Part shown: one piece after another, positions 36,001-48,000 of the stretch
Numbering within the stretch: position 1 is the first letter of the stretch
Layout: every line of letters begins with the position of its first letter
Source of the DNA: Limnoperna fortunei
Taxonomy: Eukaryota > Mollusca > Bivalvia > Mytilida > Modiolidae
Length of the DNA: 64,000 bases
NCBI GenBank assembly: GCA_944474755.1
Contig: OX104115.1
Span: 37,025,080-37,089,079 of the forward strand
Reading direction: 5' to 3'
Program-made: the position numbers and the translations under genes
Notes under the pieces: model-generated
What the model was told of the DNA's origin: nothing
The model's database searches: none
Seen by the model: the letters and a program-made list of their open reading frames with translations, nothing else

Positions 36001-39000
36001 ATGTGTTCACCACTGCAAAATAATATAAAACCTGAAGTCACAATACTGTCAACATGCCCTCGCCATGTGTTCACCACTGCAAAATAATATAAAACCTGAA
36101 GTCACAATACTGTCAACATGCCCTCGTCATGTGTTCACCACTGCAAAATAATATAAAACCTGAAGTCACAATACTGTCAACATGCCCTCGTCATGTGTTC
36201 ACCACTGCAAAATAATATAAAACCTGAAGTCACAATACTGTCAACATGCCCTCGTCATGTGTTCACCACTGCAAAATAATATAAAACCTGAAGTCACAAT
36301 ACTGTCAACATGCCCTCGTCATGTGTTCACCAATGCAAAATAATATAAAACCTGAAGTCACAATACTGTCAACATGCCCTTGCCATGTGTTCACCACTGC
36401 AAAATAATATAAAACCTGAAGTCACAATACTGTCAACATGCCCTCGCCATGTGTTCACCACTACAAAGTAATATAAAACCTGAAGTCACAATACTGTCAA
36501 TATGCCCTCGCCATGTGTTCACCACTGCAAAATAATATAAAACCTGAAGTCACAACACTGTCAACATGCCCTCGCCATGTGTTCACCAATGCAAAATAAT
36601 ATAAAACCTGAAGTCACAACACTGTCAACATGCCCTCGCCATGTGTTCACCACTGCAAAGTAATAAAACCTGAAGTCACAATACTGTCAACATGCCCTCG
36701 TCATGTGTTCACCAATGCAAAATAATATAAAACCTGAAGTCACAACACTGTCAACATGCCCTCGTCATGTGTTCACCACTGCAAAGTAATAAAACCTGAA
36801 GTCACAATACTGTCAACATGCCCTCGCCATGTGTTCACCACTGCAAAATAATATAAAACCTGAAGTCACAATACTGTCAACATGCCCTCGCCATGTGTTC
36901 ACCACTACAAAGTAATAAAACCTGAAGTCACAATACTGTCAACATGCCCTCGACATGTGTTCACCACTGCAAAATAATATAAAACCTGAAGTCACAATAC
37001 TGTCAACATGCCCTCGCCATGTGTTCACCACTGCAAAATAATATAAAACCTGAAGTCACAATACTGTCAACATGCCCTCGTCATGTGTTCACCACTGCAA
37101 AATAATATAAAACCTAAAGTCACAATACTGTCAACATGCCCTTATCTTTTATTTGCTGAAAAATAATATAAATTATATTAAAGTGACAATACTGTCAACA
37201 TGCCCTCTCCATGTGTACACAATTTTTTTTTTTTCAACTGGCCATAATACTGTCAGTGCAGCCTCTCCATCTGTTTACTAATGCAAAAAATTAGCAACAT
37301 TATTACTTAAACGCTCTCTCTGTCTCTGTATTAACCAAAAAAATATAATGTGAAAGTATTTCCTGCAAGTTTTCAATATACCCCCGAAATGAATTCACAC
37401 CTACAAAAAGATTAAAAAGTATGAATATGATCAAATTAAAGGCTCCTTAGAAGTCTGTGATCACTTATCTAGCCGCACTAGTGAAGGAGATTTTCAGTGG
37501 TTTTTAAAAAGTCTATATTTCCAATTTAAAACATCCATATTCCAACAAACCCTAAATATATTTAACTACTCCTATTAACGAGATTATAGTACGAATTCAG
37601 GTTAGTTTGCTCCGAAACCAATTTTCTATTTTTGTAACGTGCCTTGGTTTGAAGGCAGGATTATCTAATAAAATTTTTAACTGATAATTCAGGTCCACGT
37701 TGCTTCTAATTGTTCAAACATGGTCCTACTCCTAGGTGGCTGAGTAGTTCAGGTAGTTTGACTACAATTGATCACATTGATCATGGGTAGGTACGCTAGA
37801 CTCCAATCTTAATTGACAAGAATGCCAGTTTTCCTACCAAAGGTCAGGGGTTTTCTCTGGGTACTCTGGCTTCCTCCCAAATAAAAACTGGATGCCATGA
37901 TATAGCTGAAAAATTGCTGAATGTGGCATTAAACACCATTTAAACAAACAACCAAACCAACTGTTTAACTTGTTTTCAAGAAGATTTCTGAACAAGTTAG
38001 GAACAATGATGATATCAAGGTACAGCATTGTCTCATAAGGACATTTTATACTATATCTCACAGTATAAAAAAGTACTAAGACAAAACATATTTAACAGAG
38101 ATGGTGACTGTCATTAATTATACTTACACTCTGGTGGTTCGTCCTCTGTCTTTGATAATGCATAACCATCCACATTGTAAATAAAAATAAATCCTAAATT
38201 ATCTGCCACATATAACATCGTATTCGCTTGGTTGATTGTCATTGTACTAACTAAAGCGCCCTCTGTAGTGGTCTGCAAAATAATATTAGTTTATATTTAA
38301 ATGATTTTATTACTAAATATAAGTTATTAATTAATTTTGTTCAAACCTTACTTACTGCTGAAATACTTAAATATGTTACTTATATTGGGGGTTGTCAGGT
38401 CATAATACGGAAAGCCTGACCACGGATCGTAGTGGGTAACCTGTTTGGAGAGTGCCACGCTCCTTGCACGATAAAGACCCCTTTTGTAGATTTCGAAAAA
38501 CAGTAGGCTCATTGTAGCCGCTACAAAAGGCTAAATTCTCCGCCCCTACCCAAAACTCCGTACTTTTCCAGTGGCAGTCAAAATTGTATTCCCTCTGACC
38601 CATCCCACCCCATTTTCAGTTGATTTTTTGTTTGTTAACTTGTTCCCGTCCTGAATATAGCTGAAATACTGCTTGCTGGACGTAAAGCAGACATCCAATC
38701 AATCAATCTTTTCTCTTAACCAAGTCAGAACTAAAGTAAAACCAGGGTAGTGTTATAGTCAAGGAATTGTGGTGTACTAACTATGTAACAGAAAACTGTT
38801 ATTTTTTAATGAAGACACAAGATGACATAGCCCTTCTAATTGTGATACAATTGGGTTAAAAAGTACAAAGAAGATTAACTTACCCCTGGGAAGTCTGCTT
38901 CTAAGGAACCACCCTCAAAGACTTTCCAGAACATGATATGTCCCTCTGGTCCATTGGAGATGAGGGAGGCTGCCTCTTTGTTGAAAGCCCTCTCAGTCAT

Positions 39001-42000
39001 AAATAACAACTTGCTCACACAGCTCTTACCATCCACTGAAAAACATAAACAAAAATAAGGGTTAGCACTTAACCAAAAATGTTCCTTTAACTAAGGATGT
39101 GATGAACAACTTAAAATTAAAGTTCGTTTTTGCATACAAAAACAATGTCTCCCCCCATTCCCCATGTGGATTTTCAGAAATCTAAGTTCAAAGGGTGGGC
39201 AGACTGACAGGACAAAAACAATATGTCTCCCTACGAATTGGGAGGAGACATAACTAAATTAGATATCAGTGAGATGGCACCCATCTCTGTGGGCCCCTTG
39301 AGGTCAAGGTCAAAGGTCATCCACCATGGTATACGACACATAATAATAATACAAAAGCTGATCTTTTTGGCATTCTTGCATTTTCTCACAGCCCCACTTA
39401 TGAATCTTTTTGAAGAAGTGTGAGAAAAAACTAGCTGATGGACAGAGAAGGGGTCATATAAACACTTCAACCAGAACAAACTGAAGAGGGAGAACACAAT
39501 TTATAATGAATTGACTGTATTATACTCACGTTTACAAAAGATATGTCCAGAGACCATGTTCCAAACAACGATTTCTCCATCATACCCAGCTGTGGCAAGT
39601 AAATTTGGCTGACACTGGGCTACCGACAGTATGTCTTCCTTATGACCATTTTTCTATCAAAAAGGAAAGAAAAGAATTTATTTATTGTTGGTTTTTTAAT
39701 AAATTATACAACAGAGGAAAGGAGAATACAAATAGTGAAGGTAATCACCAAGAATGTTTGACTGGATTTAGTTTTGAAAAATTGTTCATTTTAATGCAAC
39801 ACTGATGTTTTGTCAAATTTGATTGGATGACAATGTCCAAATGCAAATTATTTTTTAGTCCTGTTACTAGAAGTTTTGATGTTCTCGACTATATTTGAAT
39901 TTTTTATGAAACTTTCTTAATAGTAAAATTGATTAATTTTGATATAAGTTTCATCTACAGTGGTCTGTATCTTATAAGGCAATTCTCAACAAAGTCCACT
40001 AAAAAAATAATGTTAATCCCCAAAAATCGCCCCTCACAAGAGGCCACATTATTCATTAGGGTATATTTTTTTATCTATTACAGGTGATCTTATAAAGTAT
40101 GGACTACTGTATTCCGATTGTTTTTATGTCCTGCACAAGAAAGGTAGGTGACATATAATTTTTTTCATCACTTCATTGGTTCATTTGCCCATTCCACATT
40201 AGTTTATCTTTGAGCTGAAGCAACACATTTTCTTTTTAGACATAAATATATGAACATTGTAATAATTTAATAAAAAACAAAAAATGATTGTGATAACTGG
40301 TGACAACCAGTAAAATTTGTCAATTTCAACCAACCAACTTACCAGATCATCCGTCCAGATAATGTTCGGATGCTGTACATGGTGGATGTTAGTATCAGTC
40401 TGAGAATCGGAGTAGATGTTAATCCGTTTGTCCCAACCAACAGATATAATGTACCGATTCTTATTCATCTCCACGTAAACTACATCACAGATCTCATCAT
40501 TACCCTTGGCTAAAAAATACAATAATAACAATTGATACAAATGACCATATTATATCTTTTAAATCATTTCTATAAAAGAGAAAAGACTATCTGAACAATA
40601 TTTTACCTTTGATTTTTCTAATAAAACTTAAGCAATTCTGCATTTTTTACAATCTGTATAAGTAAAAACTTGGACTATTTAATGGCAGTATTTTATTTTA
40701 TGCCCTTATTTTTGTCCTTTCTCTGGTGTGTCGTTCTTTAAGTTTTTGGTAATTTGTTGTTCTGGGTTTAAGTGCTAAATAAAGGTGTTTTTCTTTTTAT
40801 AAAATAATTTATGATTCAGTAAAGATATTTGGGGGGGGGGGGGGGTTATATGTGGAGTTTAATGCCACTTCAGCAATTTTTAAACTTTATTGTGGCATTC
40901 AGTTTTTATAAAGAAAAGAAGCCAAAAGTACCTAATGAAAACTCAAATCTTCAGCAGGAAAAATGGCAATTGATTAAAACCTTGGAGTCAAGCAAATCCT
41001 GTCTGAAGTGAGGCTAGAACAGGTTATGTACTATATTACTTACGTTTCATAAGCTTTCTCAGACAGTGGCCATTGTTATAATTCCAGATATTAAGCACAC
41101 CATCTCGTCCACCAGTTATCAACCTGTAATCAATTTAAAGAACTTTTAATAATAATAATACAAGAATGATCAAAGAACAATAATAGAAAGAAAAAAACTA
41201 TCCAACATTGAAACAAAAAGTTTTCCTCCTCATTACTGTTTATTTCTGATTCTAATATGACCTGCCTAAAAGGCTTTGAGTTCACACCAGTGGTAAAACG
41301 AGTATATGTTCATATTCATAATCAACGTCATAAACAATCAACATTCATTTTGGTGACGTCATAGTCAGATTTTTCTCATATTTTAAGGAAGTCACAATCA
41401 AATGTGTGTCCTAAATGGCCGAAGGTTACATGCTTAAAGAAGTTAATACATATGTCTAATTAGAACCAAAATAATTCATTTGGTGCAAAAATTTATACTG
41501 ATTTTACCACGGGTTTGCCCTTTTGCGTACATTTCAAAATATTAGACGGAAAGGGCTGACCGGTGGTAAAATCAGTATATATTCATGCCCCAATGAATTA
41601 TTTCTTAAATAAACAAAGCTTATTTAAGAAAGTTTTCTTGTAGAACCCACAATCTCAATATTTCTTGCATTATGTCTATTATTATTGAATTTATCTTTGT
41701 TTATTTACCGAATAAAATAAACAAGAAAATGTATCTAGGCCACACGGAGGTCCACTAGTAAATACCACAGTTGTTTATCAGCTTGATCTGTTGAGGAAAT
41801 CTCATCATGTTTTAACACTGTACCAAGTTGCATTAAGATGTAAAGTTATCTTCATAAATAACAACGCAAAGGTAAACTTGGGGTGGGGCAGATGAAAGAA
41901 CGAACATTATGCTAAAAAATCTCTAAGTGGCCCAACTTTCGTTGCTTGGCTTTTAGAGCATTTGATCTCTTTGCAACAAATGCAAAGTAGCAATGCTACC

Positions 42001-45000
42001 TGATGGTTTTATAGAATGGTCACTTCGTAAAGTTCAGCAGACAGTATTTAAATAGTATTTAAATTATATTCAAGATAAGACCAAGTTAAGGAACAACAAA
42101 TAAATTGGGGGAAATGAGAAAAGTTGAGGAGAAAAAAGTTGTGACTGCTACTGGAAAAGTATGGGGTGTTAGTAAGGGACAAAAATGTTGCCTTTTGCTG
42201 TGCATACAATACCACTACATTTTTACATAATATAAAAAAGTATCATGCAAGGAGTGGGACACTCTCCAAACATGTTACCCACTATGGACCACAGTCAGGC
42301 TTTCTGTCTTATGACAATACCTAATGAGAGTGCCTCCCTGATCTGCTACCTTGTGATATGCGGAGCAGTTTTGTGGGTCCACAATTGACAACATGTCAGT
42401 GACATGTGAGAAAATAATATCAATTTAAAGTCTGCCTTCAGACAGACAATGTGTTTCATGACAGGTTTATACTCTAAACTCTGTGCACTCTTTGAGGTTA
42501 TATGAAAAGAATAAATGTAGCTCTAAACAAACAAGTTAATAGATCATACCTCCTCTCGGTGTTATCAAAGGTCATACATGTAATGGCTGCATCACCATGT
42601 GCTTCACCGTACTCAAATATGGCCGTTCCTGTCTCAAAGTCCCAGATTTTTATCACCTATGTATAAAATAAGAAAATGGATCAAATATCAACACTGGTAC
42701 ATGGTGCATTAAATATGATTTCACATTGGAATTAAATCATTAACATTTTAAAATTATTACAATATTTTTCTTTACACAAGTAGCTTTTTTCCTACCAAGG
42801 ATTTAAAAGGCTGTTTGCTTAAAGATGTGACTTATACATAAGGTTATTGTTTCCATCCAGTACTTTTGCTTACTACCAAAAAAACCGGATCCCGATAGAT
42901 TGAAAACAAGCTGAAAGTGGCATTATACCCACTTGTGGCAATATATCCACTTTGAACAAATGAAACAAATTTACAAGCATTGTGGTTTCAGTTTAGACCA
43001 CTCTCATTATGGTTTCAGTTCAGACCACTCTCATTATGGTTTCAGTTCAGACCACTCTCATTGTGGTTTCAGCTTAGACCACTCTCATTGTGGTTTCAGT
43101 TCAGACCACTCTCATTGTGGTTTCAGCTTAGACCACTCTCATTGTGGTTTCTGTTCAGATCATTCTCATTATGGTTTCAGTTCAGACCACTCTCATTGTG
43201 GTTTCAGCTTAGACCACTCTCATTGTGGTTTCAGTTCAGATCACTCTCATTATGGTTTCAGTTCAGACCACTCTCATTATGGTTTCAGTTTAGACCACTC
43301 TCATTGTGGTTTCAGCTTAGACCACTCTCATTGTGGTTTCAGTTCAGACCACTCGCATTGTGGTTTCAGCTTAGACCACTCTCATTGTGGTTTCAGTTCA
43401 GATCACTCTCATTATGGTTTCAGTTCAGACCACTCTCATTGTGGTTTCAGCTTAGACCACTCTCATTGTGGTTTCAGTTCAGACCACTCTCATTATGGTT
43501 TCAGTTCAGACCACTCTCATTGTGGTTTCAGCTTAGACCACTCTCATTGTGGTTTCAGTTCAGATCACTCTCATTGTGGTTTCAGTTCAGATCACACTCA
43601 TTGTGGTTTCAGTTCAGACCACTCTGATAGTGTAAAATAAGTACAGTAGTCCCCCTCTTATAAGACCACCCCATCTGAGTCATGAAAGTGGTCTTATAAT
43701 AGGGTGGTCTTTCTTGAGGGGATAAACACAGACTAACACAGGTTTATAGAGCCTGGTCGGTTGATTAGCAACAAGAACTTTGAAGTGATCAAGAATCACA
43801 CATAATAAATATTTGTATTTTATTATTCAGTATAAATAAAAATAATTCATGCAGTTTTTATCTGTTAAAAATGTGTAATGATAATATAAGAATTCCAAGT
43901 CTTCTTATCAGTGAAAGTTTCTGTTCCTGTTTCATCTGCATTATCATTATTTTTATCACTTTTATTGTCTGCCCAGGTTCCACTTCGTAGTTTATTAAGG
44001 TTCCGTTTAGTTTGGAAATATCCAGGTTTCTCTCTGTTTCCAGTTTCCCAAGTTTTGACATCGTTTGTTGTAAATTTTGATTTATTATTATGTTGGTACA
44101 TTGTTGAAAATTTCAGTCTACTTGTTAGAAACCCGATTTCCGTAATGCAGAAATCAAACTGATCTACAATATCCTACTTGTTTTCCCCTTTAATCCAGCT
44201 TAAACAACTTTCTTTTACGCGATTTCGACATTTTGTTTACCGGTCGCTGAACTGTTACCGAACTGGTCTACGATAATAAAACCAAATCACGTGTTTCCAG
44301 TTTCCCAAGTTTTGACATCGTTTGTTGTAAATTTTGATTTATTATTATGTTGGTACATTGTACTATTATCTCCTTGTTGAAAATTTCAGTCTACTTGTTA
44401 GAAACCCAATTTCCGTAATGCTGACATCAAACTGATCTACAATATCCTACTTGTTTTCCCCTTTAATCCAGCTTAAACATCTTTCGTTTACGCTATTTCT
44501 ACATTTTGTTTACCGGTCGCTGAACTGTTACCGAACTGGTCTACGATAATAAAACCAAATCACATGTTTCCAGTTTCCCAAGTTTTGACATCGTTTGTTG
44601 TAAATTTTGATTTATTATTATGTTGGTACATTGTACTATTATCTCCTTGTTGAAAATTTCAGTCTACTTGTTAGAAACCCAATTTCCGTAATGCTGACAT
44701 CAAACTGATCTACAATATCCTACTTGTTTTCCTCTTTAATCCAGCTTAAACATCTTTCTTTTACTCTATTTCGACATTTTGTTTACCGGTCGCTAACTGT
44801 TACCGAACTGGTTTACGATAATAAAACCAAATCACGTTCCATTCGAGAATTCCAAAATAAACATCCGGTCAGTGAAAATGGTCGTTCGTGAGGGGAATTT
44901 ACATTGTTGTGTCAAGAAAACGTTAGAAACACTTAATGCATCAGGGTGTTGGCCGGGAATGCTAGACGACTCATCGCCGTTACCAACTCATCGCCATTCA

Positions 45001-48000
45001 AGGTTGGTCGACTCATCGCCTATTTTTTCATAACTCGCAGCCAACCCGTTCAATTATCAGTTCAATAAAAAAAATTTTGAGCTGGATGCTGCTCTTAATT
45101 AGTTCATTAAAAGCATGTGAAAATACATCAAGACTAATTAAATACTAACATGATGATTGTTTTTTTTCTTGAGCTGGGACGCTGCTGTTCTTAATTGGGT
45201 TAATTGGGTAGCATAAAATGGCAAGAACATGTGATTTTGTATCATTTGCTGTATCTTACACATGCAACATGCCTCGCTTCACCCCTTGCTCAGTTTGTGA
45301 CAAGAGTGACAACCAGTCACTTGGCCATACTTTGTGACCAGTGTGACTTGTGTTGTCATCTGACCTGCCAAAATGGGATATCATTGGCACAGTACAGGTC
45401 TGGGTTTCATACAACTTCTCAAATTGAGATTTTCCTCAAATATCTGAGATTTTCCTCAAATTTGAATTATCAAGCAATCTGATTGGCCTACTCAACGCCA
45501 ACTCCACGAGATTGTCAGAGGATTTTGATATTCCCAGAGCTGATGTTGATTTCGCAGCAGAGATTGAACCAATCATCTCGTATGCGCCTGCCAGTCCATC
45601 GATTGAGAAATTTAAATGATAAAATCTACAGACAGTTCTAAACTATCAAAATACAGGCGATGAGTCGACCAGCGGTTTTTAAAAATCGGCGATGAGTCGA
45701 CCAGCGGATTTTAAAATCGGCGATGAGTCGACCAACCTCGATTGGCGATGAGTTGGTAATGGCGATGAGTCGTCCTGTTACCTTGGCCGGATGAGGCGGG
45801 TGGTTGCTGGCGAGGGGATCGTATAAGAGTGGGACTGCTGTACAACCCCTAAAAACCTATGTGAATACTTACAGAACTTTCTGAGCAAGTGATGACATAA
45901 TTAAAGCAAGCATTATATTTACAGCAGGTGACTGGTTCCTTGTGGGTAACAGTTATATCTCGATGTAATGTTGGCCTGCAATAGAGCATTATTATGATTT
46001 ATTCCCCTTTTATTTAGTAGCTTTGGCAGTAAATATTTGTCAAAAGATAAGAAACAGCCATTTGTCAACTCAAAGTATTTAATTTTGTTACCAACTACAC
46101 CAATTTCATAAGAATACTATGTGATCAACATAAAGAAAAGCTGACTAAATTTACAAAATAGAAGTTTTTTTGTTTAGGCATAAAATGTCAACTAGCCATT
46201 GATTTTTGCGGCAATAAAGTTAAATTTAACTTCAAATTTTTAAGAAATTCAAAACGCAAATCATGTCAGAACACATTTAAAATGTTGTCAGACCTTTGTT
46301 TGTTGCTCAAAATTGCAATAATTTTGCGAAAAGCATGCATGCAGTATCATGCAACCTTAGTCAAGCAAATACTGCTGCGAGTTAGGCAAGAAGTTTATTA
46401 AGTCGTAGGGGATTTTATACTATCATGACTTCTTGTTTGGATAAAAATTGTAAAAAAAATTAATATTTCTACCACAATACTAATCATTTTTGAAGTTTGT
46501 TATTTTATTTTATTTTTTTTATTTTGTAATTGTAAAATTGATGGCGGCTAAAGAAAATTGAATATACGATTTGTTTTTAAAAGTATTATCACTACAAGCA
46601 CATACCGATAACTCAAAAATTTGGAATTATACGGTAAATAAATTATATCATAAGCCTTACATGTACCTAACAAGTTATTTATAGACATGCATTGCAATTT
46701 AGCATTAAAAAGTCCGCCAGAATATTCCATGCCTTAATTTGCATAAGCAACATCATGCATAATTTAACAATCAAATTAGCAACAATAAAAACCCGTTAAT
46801 TTACCATAAAATCTTAAACATTTTAACCGCAATGGTTGAGTTATTTCTTATCATCCATATCCATGGTACTTTTACAAGTATCCCATAATTCCACAGAAGC
46901 AGTGTTAGTAAAGTCTTGTCTATTTTCCAATTATCGTTATACCATATACCAAAATAGTACAATGATTGCATAGGCAATATTTACCCAAAAGATGTGTCTA
47001 AATCTCTATCAGAAAGAAGAAAAGAATCGTCACCAGAGAAAAGAGACATATACACGATTCTATTACATTCATGTTAGTAGAGTACCAGATCTGTTATAAT
47101 ATAGTCATGTGAGAGTGCTTTCGCTTTTATGGTAAGATAATGGATAAAATTAATAAATTTAAAATGGCAAGCCCATTTAATAAAATTTTGGGGTAATGTA
47201 ATCTTTGGAGAACTATCATAAAAAAACAGCTGTATCAGTGTTATGTAAAAACATCTTAATAACACAAATCAGCGGAGAATTATACTCACTTTTAGTATTT
47301 CAGACCATCTGATCAGCCTAGCCAAGTATTATACTAAGTTTACTCAGAATGTCAAACAGGTCCAAGTTAATTAATAGAATGATTTGTTATAAGAACATAG
47401 AATTGAGTGGGTATTATACATCAGTGTGTATCGTACTCTGAAAATTATGGTAATTCCTTTGAGAAATGCAAGCTTTATCAATTAAGTTCTGTGTTTTTAG
47501 GTTTACGGAAGTCACACTGGCTTTGGATTAAAATCCAGAATGCTTTTGGGGCAGTATTCCCTAATATTCTTTACTGAAGTAATGTAAACATATTTTTCAA
47601 AACCTGGTAACTGACCAGCTTTGAATAAAATGTAGATTTGTTCACAGCTGTTTAATTTCCACATACATTGCAGGGACAGCAACCTGTTCTATTGGTGTGC
47701 TTCTAATCCCTTTACCCAACAATATAGCAGAAAAGTAAATTTTCTATTATCGATGGTTACCATTTTTTTTAAGTGGCCCCCTAGATACAATGTAGATTTA
47801 AACTGAACAGGCCTCGTGTCCTAAGTAACATCACTAATGGCCCTTGTAATAACAGTTGGATCTACTTTGTCACCGCCTATTTTACTTTAAGAGGGGAGCT
47901 ATATAAAAATTAAAACTTGTGTTCACCCTTTTTGCTGCTAGGTGTATAAGAAAACCCATATCGAATTGTGCTGAAAGATACATATTACTAACCAGAATAT

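Larger units (their letters stand above)
43644..45840. mobile_element. pogo/Tigger-like non-autonomous element with TA duplication
   Basis: Left end CAGTAGTCCCCCTCTTATAA and right end (reverse complement) CAGCAGTCCCACTCTTATAC are inverted repeats. They are flanked by TA at 43642-43643 and 45841-45842. Tc1/mariner-pogo elements typically have a TA duplication and CAGTNGTCC-type ends. No transposase is visible. It contains a triplicated ~270-bp block and a second nested element. Its right end lies 31 bp from exon 13. Confidence 0.75.

Noticed and set aside
34126..37290. Array resembling a CRISPR because of many regular ~64-bp repeats
   Set aside because: There are no unique spacers: the whole unit repeats. 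It lies in a spliced eukaryotic gene and the unit is exon-derived.
42933..43640. 235-codon plus-strand ORF with histidine-rich repeats
   Set aside because: It is entirely a 27-bp minisatellite inside a minus-strand intron, with no splice or start context. Kept only as a curiosity in the findings.
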